Shown in pieces: positions 25,410-36,499 of a stretch of DNA of 64,000 nucleotides. A model generated the notes under the pieces. It made no database searches and had not been told where the DNA came from. It saw nothing but the letters and a program-made list of their open reading frames with translations. Numbering within the stretch: the first letter of the stretch is position 1; every line of letters starts with the position of its first letter. The DNA is from Hetaerina americana (Eukaryota > Arthropoda > Insecta > Odonata > Calopterygidae): the NCBI GenBank assembly GCA_022747635.1, contig JAKTNV010000005.1, positions 37,534,336 through 37,598,335 on the forward strand. The letters run 5' to 3'. The position numbers were made by a program, and so were the translations under genes.

Positions 25410-25920
25410 AATAACAGGCAAATGGACGGCTTAGATGATGAATTGAATCGAGGTCATCCGAAAGGGTTAACGAAGGGGCTTCCATTTCCTGCCCTTCTAC
25501 AGACAATTACTTAATTCTGCCGGAGGAGGAGTTGAGGGCAGCGTGTTGCCCTCCCGCGTTGGACGATATAATTTCCAACCTTGGCGAGATTTTTTCACCA
25601 ATATTCCAGCTCTTCATGGCGTGTTTCGTGGTGAAAGTTTTGAGGGAAAAACACACGCTCCGTCAAATTAGGTGCGCATTAAATGTTACCCCGCATTAAC
25701 TTCAAAATGGGGTTGAATAACGACGGCTTCGCCTTTCCCTTCTCGCACTCCCTCTTTGAAACTCAATACATTTCCGCGACTACCGCTCATACCTTAAATA
25801 CCATTGGAAGGGCGAACTGAGCAATAAATATCTATTAATGATCTCATCTAATATTATTCATCAGGTTATTGCAAATATACTTCTGAATCAAGATTCAAAT
25901 CAGAGACGGGCCATATCGAT
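25410..25920. other. Non-coding stretch, nothing recognised
   Basis: Mixed sequence between the low-complexity islands and the fold-back element. A short dyad (GAGGGCAGC ... TTGCCCTC, about 25532-25553) is visible. No gene is supported. Confidence 0.4.
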
Positions 25921-25954
25921 CAGCAGTAAGAAGGGGGTTTCCCTATTAAAAATT

Positions 25955-26074
25955 CGTTGCAATTTTCCATAGTTAAAACTTTATTTCCGACCATGGTTTC
26001 GATACACTGTATCATCATCAGGTAACCCGAAACCATGGTCGGAAATAAAGTTTTAACTGTGGAAAATTGCAACG
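25955..26074. repeat. Fold-back repeat with 47-bp arms
   Basis: The left arm (25955-26001) and right arm (26028-26074) are inverted copies matching at 46 of 47 positions. They are separated by a 26-nt loop that contains ATCATCATCAGGT. Arms this long and this little diverged point to a recent fold-back insertion or two head-to-head copies of one dispersed repeat. About 48 nt of it (25978-26025) resembles a segment at 32061-32108, which supports a repeat family. Frames reading through it on the minus strand are by-products. Confidence 0.85.
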
Positions 26075-26099
26075 AAGTTTTTATTATGTCTCGATTCCA

Positions 26100-27460
26100 C
26101 AACATCACGCCTGACTCTTCACTTTTCGGGGGTTTCCCTGAATAGGACATTTCAAGCTCTTCAAAATATCGCATATGCTACTGAAACTAACGTGATCCAT
26201 TTTCACAAAATATACATCAGATGAGAGAAGACTATGAGCTACATGAATTTTCCCGATAAATTTGGGATGATTGTAGGTCAAAAACAATAATTCAATCAGC
26301 TACGTAGTATATAGACGGAGTCAATCCACGTCTTCGAGTGAAAAGTGTATAATTCTGGGTGCACCGACTGTCAAATTGTTTTAGGAGGGGAATCCACTCG
26401 TGAAATACCACACATTGTTTCCTTGCAAAAAAACCATTCCGTCGCCATTAAGTATGGTGGTTGACATTAAGAACTTTTATGGCATCGGGTGACACCCGTC
26501 GGCCTTGAGAGATTTGAGGCGATTCGGAAACGTTTGGCCGCTCGGACAGCCCTGGAGATTTATCGCGCATTCACAGGTGTGCGCGAATCATTCCACGTCC
26601 ATTTTTTACCCACGTCAAATATTTTGAGTTCGACGCCCAAAAATAAAGCAAAGAACATTGTCCAAAATATTTCTTTGTATGATGCCATGAATGCAAAATC
26701 TCGGAAGCCATCATGAATGCTACGAAAATTGCATTGCTTGACATTCTTTCGAATGATTAAAATCTTGAAATGTTCTCAACGGAGCCATCATAAAAAGGAC
26801 CAGAATGTATTATTCGTGAGACCTAAATATGTAAAAACAAATAAGGCGGGTGCATTTATGTATTTATCGCTAAAAAATGCCGGCAATGACAATGGCAAAA
26901 TACGCTTTAAAACGAAAGGAAGTAACTTTTATTACACTGAACCTTATATTATTTACTTACACAATAGAAAAAGGTACCGTTATGTTTTTTTAAATAATTT
27001 AATGAAACATGCCCAAGAACCTATGTCACACTTTTTTCTATTAGTTTCATGCTTCATGAAATGGTAAGACTTTGTATTAGAATTGCTTATGGAATTCTCC
27101 TCCGAGTCTTTTACCGAATATTTGAAGTCATAAATATCGAGTCCACGATAAAGGTTCAAGAAGGGGCATCAATGAATGCATCACGTACATAGAAACACCA
27201 TTAAATCGAATACAATGGCCCATCATCATATGGCCAGAGCCCTCAAGACATCACATGCACAAGGCGGTTGTACCGCAATGATGCTCATGGGAAAACACCC
27301 AAAAATCTCAAGGAGTGTACGCTATGCACGAGGAAAAAAAATGTCAAAATTACGACCACGGAATTTCCTTACCCAATCAAAATAAAAATAATGAGACTTG
27401 GAATTCCCCGGCTCGAAAAATCTTCCATCAAACCCCTTTTGGGAACCACCGCCATTGAGA
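26100..27460. other. Non-coding stretch with two unrecognised frames
   Basis: Plus-strand frames at 26489-26716 (75 codons) and 26717-27067 (116 codons) have near-normal amino-acid composition, but I recognise no domain. A GGGGGTTTCCCT segment at about 26129-26140 repeats one at about 25933-25944, so part of this stretch may be the flank of the same repeat family. An old transposon coding fragment is possible. Confidence 0.35.
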
Positions 27461-27469
27461 GAATGGGGG

Positions 27470-28420
27470 AAATATGCAGAGAATTGGAGAGTAGTCTGGA
27501 GATAAGGAAGAATGAGGGGTTGAAAAAGGAGAATGGGGAAGAGGAGAGAAAAGAGGAAAGGGGGGGGGGCGAGGGGAGCGGAATCAACGACGAGGCCACA
27601 GGGGAGCAAAAAGGTGGAAGAGGAAAAAGAGAAAGAGTTGGTAAGGGGGAGAGGGTGGTTTAAGGGAACGGGAAAGAGAGCGGGGTCGGGGGAATTGGAT
27701 CGAGTGGGGTGGGAAGATGTGTGGGGGATGGGGTTCTTGTGTGTGCGAGAGAGAGAGAAGGAAGACGAAAAGAAGAATGGAAGAATTCCGAGGTCCACTA
27801 TGCGACCCGACTCAGATCAATCAAATGTTCCGTTCCTACCTTCCGCTCCCGGGACGAACAGAAGAAGTCAAAGTTGAGCGGCAGCAGCGGAGAGGCAGAT
27901 GAGGCTGCAAGCACACACACACACGCGCACACACGCACACACACACACAGCTAAGGGATCGAGAGGTATAGGTGAGTGTGGGAGGGGGGAGGGCACGACG
28001 CTCTTGATGGCAGAGGGGGAGATCGGGACTGGCAAGGATTGGGGATGGGATTGGACTGAAAGCGTGGGTGCGGAGCTTGTGTGAGGGAAGGCAGGGCGGA
28101 GGGTCCGGGCGGAGCTGGAGGGGAAGAGGAAGGGGCCGTGGGAGGCCGGGGCTGAGGTGGTGGTGTGAGCTGACCCATCAAAAGAATCCCCCAACTGAGG
28201 CAGAAGCCATTTCCTCCTCCGCTCTCAGGGAAGGCGGGAGGGAAAAAAGGGATGGAGCGGCGAGGAGATGTGGAAGGGAAGCAGGGGTTGGGCGGGGAGA
28301 AGGAAGGGACAGAAGATGATACAACGGATTTTCTCCCCCCCCCTGCATGTGAATGCCGACGGCTGGCCCCTCGGAGTGAGGGAAACGGAACGAACGAAAG
28401 AGGAGACATGTTGAGAGGGA
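27470..28420. repeat. Purine-rich low-complexity island with (CA)n
   Basis: The plus strand is strongly G+A-biased from 27470 to 27780 and again from 27960 to 28320. In between lies a (CA)n microsatellite with a few CG steps (27911-27949). Several Pro/Ser-rich minus-strand and Glu/Gly/Arg-rich plus-strand frames overlap and have no domain character. Confidence 0.75.
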
Positions 28421-28499
28421 AAAGGAATGGAGAGTGACTATTCTCAACACTACGGCCGACAATAGTGCGATTGGTTGGGCGCTTTTTCAAGGATGCAGA

Positions 28500-31400
28500 G
28501 GTGGAAATATCCCCTTTACCCTCCTTCCCTCTCTCATTCCTCCTTAAGAGTCTTGATTAGAATGGGGGAGGATGGGAAGGCTACACTTGAAGGGAATTGG
28601 GAGGAAGGGAGAGGTGAAGCGAGGCAGCGATGGATGCTACAAAGAGCGGGGGTGTAAATGGGAAATAAGAATCAGGAAGCATTTACGGGCAGCGGGGCGT
28701 CCCTCTCCTTCGAGTTCTATGGGGACGGAGGAAATCAAGGCTTTAGATGAGATCCCGTAAAAAGTTTTCCGCAGTTCGCACGTGGTCTCATGAGACGAGC
28801 TGTACGTAGTACATGATTACTCCAGGGAGTCAAAGTCGATGGCGTACAAGGGCTTTACCAACAAAGCGAGGGGGTGAATCAAGTGGAGCTCATGACTAGG
28901 CGTATTATTTTGGTTGTAAATAACTCAAAATGTGCTGTTAATTACGCATGATTATTCAATTTTATTAAGCCTTGTGATCTGGCACTGCTGACTAAATAAA
29001 TCATCAAGTGACCTAAATTATAGGAAAATTGTAACCAGAGAGAGAAACCGAAAATATCCCTATTAAATCTCATGGAGTTTCATCAGGGAACATTTCGTAA
29101 CACATAACATAAAAAGAAACCACAATTAAGTATATCAATGCTTTGGCGAGGTCACATTAGACTAGCAATTAAAGACGGATTGCATTGTCTTCAAGGCCCA
29201 GTAAAATCTTGAATTACAACATTATTGTAGGGTTCACATGAAATCTCTCAAATATTGAAAATTTATAGCACCGAGCACCGCTTCAGAAAAGATGGGTAAT
29301 GACTATAATGAACGAGGTTGAAGTTGCATGATATTCACATTAGTAAATGCGATCTTTTTCAGTTTTAAAAAAATTTCAACTGTCCCGAAATTATATTAAT
29401 TCATACTTGTAAATCTCATTTGTTTCGAACATGCGAAAAGATAGCCTAGTGGATGGATACACAGATCTTAACATTCATCATAAGGTTTTGATAATGGTAG
29501 AACCTAGTTCCAAATTTGCACAAGTGAGACCAGAAGTTCCCCAAGGAAGAGTAACTGAGCCTCAACCGGAAATCGGTATTTAAACAAAATGAGAAACAAG
29601 GATTTTTGATTATGTTGCAAATAAGTAAAGATAACAAGTTACACTGATAGTGAAATACATGCACGCGTTTTATATAGCATTCACACACACAATAAATCTA
29701 ATAAATAAAGCTAATAAATCTATTGGTTCGTATTACTATTTAATAAATTAAATCAACATTATTACACCAACACTTTTGTTGACATTCATTTAAACATGAT
29801 ATTCACAAAACTGAATTAAATATAAAATAAATTACATTGGAGGCTGCCCGACTCACGAGGAAATGTCAAGAATGAATGCAAAGAATCATACAACTACTGG
29901 AAACACTGACATGAAAGCTCCTGTTTGACTCGGACTGAACACTAGGTTAAACATAAGATATTATGAGAAAAGTATCGCTATTCCGGTTTTACTAGCCAAA
30001 GGGATCATATCATTGATTTCGAACCCTTTATTTGTGACATAGCCCCATAATCGTTACCAAAATATTCTCCGCAAAAAGATTGGGTTTCGTGAATTAGTTT
30101 TACCCTCTTGTAACGCACGGCGACTATAATAAAAAATGAGAACACTAAAATATTAAAATATAACATCTCTTTACTTCCCCCTAACACTTCATAGTTGCTG
30201 TCCTTATACGTACCACTTTTGACACTTCTTTGACAATATTTATTATTTATTTATTTTCTTTTTTCGTTGCAATTAGGCGATTTTCCTGGGGGCAACGATT
30301 AAGTTTGATCAAAGATAACCCTTACAACGAAAATTACATACACACACGCACTATAAAAACAGATTAGAGACAAAATATTATTACATACAATGACACTTCC
30401 ACATCACTTTGGAGCGGGTGTTTAAGGCTTGTGTTCATGCGGATGAAAATAAATAGCCAAATACACATATTTTAACTGTCATATGATGTTAATTACACAT
30501 CACACAAGTACATAGCATTCCTTAATTGTAAGAAACTGTTGTCCATACGTAAACAAAATTTCACATCACATCAATTGGTCTTCCACAATATCACTCATGA
30601 CAGTAATATCACCAATATATCGAATAAAACTTAAATCTCATTGATCAACTTGATTTCTCCTTTGTGGGTTCAGCAAATGAATTTACATGTGTGATGTGAT
30701 TTGACATTTCACAAGCACTATTAGAAATATTAAATAGATATAGTAAAACAAATCACATATGCAGTCAAAATAGCGCTTCAATATAAATTCTTTAAATTCA
30801 TTCACTCAATAATATGATCATCGACGAAGTTTGAAACTCATAATTTAAAGAACATTTTAATTAGAATTAAATGAACATTAAAACTTTATGGACTCGTTAG
30901 CAAATTTTTTTCCACATATCGAACTCATTTGTCCAAAGAGAAAAGCCCTTTTTCCAAAGAACTGAGGCAGTCTTAGTGCGAATAATATTCCTTCGACAAT
31001 CGTACAAATAAGACCCTTCGAGGGAGTAAAATAACCTCATCATTAACCAGGACACCGGTTCATGGCACAGCGGAGAAAACCTTTTTTCCCCCTTCAACGT
31101 AAACAGTTAAGGCGGATTCGATGTGGTGTAACGGCGTGTTATCTCCAATGGCACATTCTCCATACGCTATATTCCTTTAAGAAACGGAAACTTTCATCGA
31201 ATGAGCCTTAATGGTGGCATAAATTCATTTCCTTACGGCTTGGAATCAAGAAGGCTGGAACCAGTGACGTGAGAGATGGCGGGTGCCGACAAGTGAATTG
31301 AAGGGGGGAGAAAAAAAGAACCGATTGGAAATCCATGAGGAAATGCTGCGGTCCAATTCATTCCTACCAAGTCGGGATATTTTCACAGCTTGATCACAGC

Positions 31401-32050
31401 CAATTAACCACACTAACAAACTGCATTAAGGGGCACGAGGGGTAGTAACGGCTACAGACATTGATCACGTCCAATGTTTTGTGAGGTGTCGGAACGCTCT
31501 CAGCTGTAGATCCCTCAATGAAAAGAAATATCCAACGAAATCAATTGAAAGAATTGAAGGTCTAATCTCTTTCGTTGGTAAAATTCATTAAATATACCAA
31601 CTGAGCCAAATGAGCTAAATTGGTCAGCCCTGCATTACAATTTCAGAGCAGTTACAGAGCTTAATAATGATAACGTAAATCAAATACTGACTTTCTTGCA
31701 GGAATAGTTTCGTTTCGAAAGACGACAATACAGACAGTGTCAATCGAACATAGTAAAAGCTCCAGATTATGAAAATAGACAACATAAAAATTAATTGGGC
31801 CAGGTTAAGGAGGCAATTGAAAGGGATGAAATATTGATAAGATTTGGATTTGAGAGCACGTTACGTAGTTAACTATAACAGTAATGTTTTACCCCACTCA
31901 CGGCAAGAAAATCCTACGAGAAAGATGGCAGAATCCATTATTTATTATCGTAAGAATCGCATGATAGTGACAATAAATCAAAAAACTACTCAATATGTCA
32001 ATTCATCCGGTGATTATTTTGGAAAGGAAACAAACTATGCAAATTTCACT
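28500..32050. other. Long non-coding stretch, nothing recognised
   Basis: A+T-rich, low-feature DNA. The longest frame is 80 residues (29446-29688, minus). No RNA gene, transposon end or exon could be supported. Confidence 0.45.
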
Positions 32051-32060
32051 TGAATAGAGA

Positions 32061-32108
32061 TTTATTCACGACCCGGGTTTCAAACACTTAATGTCATCTT
32101 CAGGTGAT
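32061..32108. repeat. Diverged copy of the fold-back repeat family
   Basis: The segment TTTATTCACGACCCGGGTTT, followed downstream by GTCATCTTCAGGTG, aligns end to end with 25978-26025, where TTATTTCCGACCATGGTTTC is followed by ATCATCATCAGGTA. Identity is roughly 70 percent with one or two gaps. This supports at least two copies of one dispersed element in the window. The limits of this copy are not clear. Confidence 0.5.
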
Positions 32109-33234
32109 TATTTACTACGGAGTTTCCTGCATGATTTTTTTCTGCCTCCTTTTTCACTCTTCTCAAGTTTTAACTGACCCGTGCATTAAATAATCAAGAT
32201 TTTCTTCTTTCCACTGGACTCCGAAAGTTATCATTCTTCGGATTTGTTCCATTCCAATGTTCCCAGAATATGAACAACTGAGTGTCGAACTTCATCTACC
32301 GCTTTCCCTTGCGTGTTTCCGTTGACTCTCAGATAATAGCAGTTGTTCCTTCATTGAAAACGCCTTCCGAGCTGGATTACTCCTCTGAGAGTGACTTCCG
32401 TCGAAATTTTCCCAACCCCGATTCTTCCGAGATTAGTAAAAGATTAAAGAGCACCTATTTTCTGATACTACAAAATCCTAACGCTTACATCGAAAAGAAC
32501 ACACATCCTCAGGTGACTTCATATTCAGGGAATATTTCAACCACCCCTTCGCACTCATACAAAACTCACGGACTATGGTCGACAGTTTGCACAATGATCC
32601 CTTCGGAAAAACCGAGTTGGAATCACATCCGCACATAGTGAAGGATTAGTACGTATGCTTGCAAGTACATGTAAAGAAAATGTATGCGGCTTTAATGAAG
32701 CGAAGTAATCTTGAACGTCGAGGAACTTCATAACTATCTTCCCTTGAAAGAGAATCCGCAGTTGGTAATTACGGAGTGCACCTTAAGATCTCAATCTCGC
32801 AGAAGCCGCATCTTACATCGTTCGCAGGCATGTTCCACTTCCACGTGCTTTTCCACACGACGGCATCTGTTAAGGACATAGCACGCAATGCGAATATCGA
32901 TTTGGTTCGTCGCAACAGTCACGCCACACTCGAGATGATGGCAAAGAGAAATGAAGAGGCACTACGCTCGAAAACTATACGAGTCAGTTGGGAGGCACGA
33001 GACGTGCTCTTCATCCAATGATACAGCAACCCATCTATCTGTTCATCGGAAGTGTGATATCAACACTGACTCCCTATGCTACAAACTATGCAATTAATGA
33101 TTCGTTTCCGACTCAAGAAATCCTAAAGCTTCTAATAATGGGAAAATTATGGCATTTGCCAAGAGAAGATCAGTACGTGATTGAACTGAAGCATCTTCCC
33201 AAGTCCTTACCTTCTTAAAAATGACTTTTGTGAT

Positions 33235-33735
33235 GGATTGAAATGAAATTCATCAAAATTGATTCTCTGGACCACCCAATAGTATAAAGCAAAAGTACAT
33301 CTACTTAATACCCCGCAAGCCGCCGCGGGGGCGTATAGCGAGGGGCCATACGACTGGATTGCCTCGACGCTTTTAGTAGGATTAGGATTATTCACCGCAA
33401 TGGCGATAGAGAACCGGGCCCAGTCCAAAGCCGATTGTGACAGCACAACCCTCGAAGGTCGGCTTGGTAGTTGGCGTGAGACATCGGATAAACATAGGAG
33501 TTAACAAATAAACTTGTAACTCGTTGGAAATTTCTTTGGAGCTCTACGAGTCTATAATCTTGTTTGAGAATCAGAACCGGCCCTGGTGATGGCGGATTAA
33601 TGTCCTCACCTGCTGCTTCAGGGACCTTGGGTTGGATTCTCTCCAAGGTGCCCACCATTCCTCCGCCCAAGACTTGGGTTTTGATAAAATGCCTGTCACA
33701 TACTGTAGGGCAGACTTAAAATAAATAAATACATT
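33235..33735 (+). repeat. Probable dispersed repeat with A-rich 3' end
   Basis: This block differs from its flanks. It is richer in G+C, has CCGCAAGCCGCCGCGGGGGC near 33313, and ends in AAAATAAATAAATACA at about 33717-33732, like the tail of a SINE or a 5'-truncated LINE inserted in plus orientation. On the minus strand two adjoining frames (33207-33446 and 33392-33670) are open, with fairly normal composition, but I do not recognise the product. I cannot see target-site duplications. Its placement about 180 nt from the homeobox exon puts it inside the intron that follows homeodomain residue 44. Confidence 0.45.
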
Positions 33736-33908
33736 TTCAGAACTATTTTATGCATTAAGAGCGGTCCTCAAAAAACATGTGACTAAAACAAGTATGAATC
33801 CAATGATGATATTCCTACGGGAAGTTGCCGAGTAATGCTCATGATCCGAATACCCAAGTACCGAAAATTTATGGGTTAAAAAAATTAACCATTACAAAAG
33901 GATATTCC

Positions 33909-33914
33909 GCTCAC
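33909..33914 (-). promoter_or_regulatory. Splice donor at homeodomain position 44/45
   Basis: Read on the minus strand, the exon ends CAG (33917-33915) and continues GTGAGC (33914-33909), a strong donor. It falls in phase 0 after Gln44 of the homeodomain. An intron between residues 44 and 45 is a well-known feature of many homeobox genes. Read-through would give Ser-Gly-Ile in place of Lys-Ile-Trp, so splicing here is required for a working homeodomain. Confidence 0.9.
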
Positions 33915-34417
33915 CTGTGTTTCTGTGACGTTCAGCAGCTTCGCCATATCCGCCCGCTCGCTCGACGAAAGGTACTTCTTAACCTCGAACTGCCTCTCCA
34001 GCTCGAAGATCTGCCGCCCTGTGAAAGTCGTCCGCGCCTTCTTCTTTTTCTTGTGGTCTCCGTCGGAGGAATTGCCACCGTCGCCCTCTCCGCTACCGGC
34101 CCCGCTGGCCGACGACGAAGCCGCCGCTGCCGCCGCCCCTGTCCCCGACGCCGCCGATCCGCCCGTCCCTCCGCCGCCGCCACCTCCCCCACCCGGGTCG
34201 GACTTGGTGGACGAGGAGGACGACGTGGAAGACTCTTTCTTCCTCTTCGCCGGCTTCGACGGCGTCGTCGCCGGGCTGTTCGCCTGTGTCGCGGCGGTCG
34301 GGGGGACGGCGGCGGTGGAGGCCGCGGCGGCGGCAGCGGTGGTGGGCGGGGTCAGCGTCGAGGCGCTCTTCGTGGACGCGGTCAGGCTCACGGGTGACGA
34401 CCCTCCGCTACTGGGAT
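33915..34417 (-). CDS. NK7.1: NK7.1-like homeobox transcription factor, internal exon (partial)
   Basis: Part of a DNA-binding nuclear transcription factor of the NK-like homeobox class. The exon gives 167 codons. About 120 residues are low-complexity (Ser, Ala, Thr, then poly-Gly, poly-Ala/Ser), with a basic KPAKRKK patch that could serve nuclear import. Homeodomain residues 1-44 follow, from [12 protein letters not shown] to NVTETQ. Core positions R5, F8, L16, F20, Y25, R31 and A35 are as expected. Helix 3 with W48, F49, N51 and R53 is not here, because the exon ends in a splice donor after Q44. No in-frame ATG precedes the homeobox, and the frame closes at 34443-34445 (TAA), so the start codon lies in an upstream exon. 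No EH1 motif or NK decapeptide is seen. [17 protein letters not shown] and [11 protein letters not shown] fit NK7.1 as I recall it. Hmx shares YLSSSER and TETQ but fits less well elsewhere. Homeobox identity is near certain, and the subfamily is likely. Confidence 0.9.
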
Positions 34418-34440
34418 CTGGCGAAGGGGGAAAGAAGGGT
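34418..34440 (-). promoter_or_regulatory. Splice acceptor of the homeobox exon
   Basis: On the minus strand the sequence ACCCTTCTTTCCCCCTTC GCCAG is a pyrimidine tract followed by CAG, with the exon starting at 34417. The intron would be phase 1: the exon begins with the last two bases of a codon. A second AG seven bases further in (exon start 34410) is a possible alternative acceptor, but it would change the phase. The in-frame stop at 34443-34445 supports an exon boundary here. Confidence 0.7.
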
Positions 34441-34444
34441 AGTT

Positions 34445-36460
34445 AGTCACAAACAGCTACGACGGATGTTCGTTCCATTCTCCCGATTGACCTGATTTTT
34501 ATGAGGTTCGATTTTACGCGATGGCAGAGAGAAACGTATTGCTCAGGATTCGAATAGCCTCCGATGGCCTAATCAGTCTCTCCCCAATACTTTTTTATCA
34601 AACCTATAAGACGTAGTTGGAAAAAATACAAATTAAAAGGTCATTAAATTAAAAGCAAGGGGTCCAAATCTGAACAGGCATTGAAATCTTGAGTCATTTC
34701 TCTGCTAATAATAGAGTTATGTTCGGATGAAATTCATAGTGTCAGAGCCTTAATGAAATCTATTTCGCGCACTGGGTTTTTGCCTTGGGAAAACTAAGAG
34801 CATTCAAATAGTAGGAAATGGAACATATGGATTCTTAGTAAAATATTATTCATACGAATTTATCAACTCTATATTTGTTACTTTACAATAGGTAATGAAA
34901 TGGTAGATAAAATAAGGATACATTTATGTGCAGAAAAGTAGTCTGAATAACAGATCATCTTGGAATTGTTATTCACATTCTGTCAAAGTACGATAATTTT
35001 ATTAACTTTATAATAATAAAACGTCTTTATTGGGGCGAAATTGTGACTAATTAGTGCCTCCTCCCACATAATCTCTAAATTAAATTAACTTAAATGAATG
35101 CCAAACACCATTATGAACGATGAAATCGAATGATTTCAGAAACATTAAAAATCCTTTAAAGTTTAGACTCCTGTTAACATCCCATTGAATGTAGTTATAC
35201 AGACGGCTTTATAGCCACTGAGACGGAAACGCAAGTTCTACGACCATTTTATTAAAATAATAAGAAATACAGTCAATGATTAAGACTCGAACACACATCA
35301 GAATAGAGCCGGCAGAGCATATACAAGCACAACCATCAAAAGTAAAGATTCCACAATAATTAAGTAAGTCAAATACCAAATCAAGAAAATGATTTGACTC
35401 CCGATTTTATACCAAAAATTATTACTAAGGCAAGAGAAAGGTGCTACGGTTTAGGTTATTTTATAATTGATAAGATTTTCAGTAAAAAATTAGCAATTAA
35501 TGCGTCAATTCCACCCATGTGATAGCGAACACAAAAATCGACATAAGAGTCTTATGGAATCAATATTACACCAAGAAAGGATAAGGAGGTTTTCTAGATC
35601 GTTTGTGAGATATCAGTTGAGTTTCAGTGTCGCTGTTCAGGGTATTGAAGCCAATTAAAATAAAGTACCATATTACATAAGGGATTGGGTAATTGCCAGT
35701 TCCAGCAAGCATGAGCATAAATCAACGATGCCATGTTTTATGCTTTCGGATATTTATTTCCGCGCTATAAAACTTTCAACAGTTAACGTTTATAAATGCA
35801 ATTTTCTCACTAATCGAAACTTTACTTTAGTCCTAGAAAAGCTGCAAATGCCAAAATGGGTCAAGTTAAATTAATTTAATAGCCACTATTTAGGGTAACC
35901 CTAGTTGGTTTTGGTTAAAAAAATTTAAAATCATATCAATTTTATATCCCTTTCTAACGATGAGGAAGATATCCTAAAAAAATATAGCATAATACATTGA
36001 ATACATCCTTTGGTAGGTAACATAGAGTTAATGAGTCGAAAGAGGAATTCAGTTTTACATACTCATATTTTACAAACATACAAGTTTTCAAGTCTTTAGC
36101 AGTGATTTGCATTTAACTCTAAAACACTGTTCCTAATGCTGAGTTTTCTATTACTGCAGGTAACAGGTAAATTGAAGAAGACTCATCTTCTGCAATAATA
36201 AAAAATTAAAAGGTTTCATAAAACAAAAGGTGCATTTAACCTTTTTTTAACAAGGTTATCAAGCCTTGACCATTGCGTTTCAAGTTTGGCTTATCAGTTA
36301 AGGGTTCTTAAATATTAATGCTATCAATAGCAAATAACTAAGATAGAGTAAAATTACTTTACGCTTCTAATGGTTTAATTTCCAAAGAATACCGCTCTTG
36401 AAACGATGGAGACACCTAGGCCTAATATGGGACATGCTGCTTTCTTAATCTTCAATAACA
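34445..36460. other. Intron upstream of the homeobox exon, nothing recognised
   Basis: A+T-rich sequence on the 5' side of the gene. If the upstream exon is beyond this stretch, as seems so, this is intron. No frame, repeat or RNA gene was recognised. Confidence 0.5.
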
Positions 36461-36467
36461 GCTAGGT

Positions 36468-36495
36468 ATATGTGCAACATCCTAGTTGCACATAT
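36468..36495. repeat. Short perfect hairpin, 11-bp arms
   Basis: ATATGTGCAAC at 36468-36478 and GTTGCACATAT at 36485-36495 are perfect inverted copies with a 6-nt loop. It is too short for a microRNA precursor as seen. It could be a dyad binding site or chance. Confidence 0.5.
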
Positions 36496-36499
36496 TTTT

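Noticed and set aside
26489..27067. Two consecutive plus frames (75 and 116 codons), possible transposon coding remnant
   Set aside because: No transposase, reverse transcriptase or other motif could be recognised.
32282..32638. 118-codon plus frame with normal-looking composition
   Set aside because: It opens at GTG, not ATG, has no recognised domain, and shows no clear splice sites. An old exon cannot be excluded.
33825..34446. Plus-strand open frames of 190 and 173 codons opposite the homeobox exon
   Set aside because: They are the complement of G+C-rich, CpG-rich homeobox coding DNA, are Arg/Gly- or Pro/Val/Asp-rich, and have no domain. Stops are rare in such DNA.
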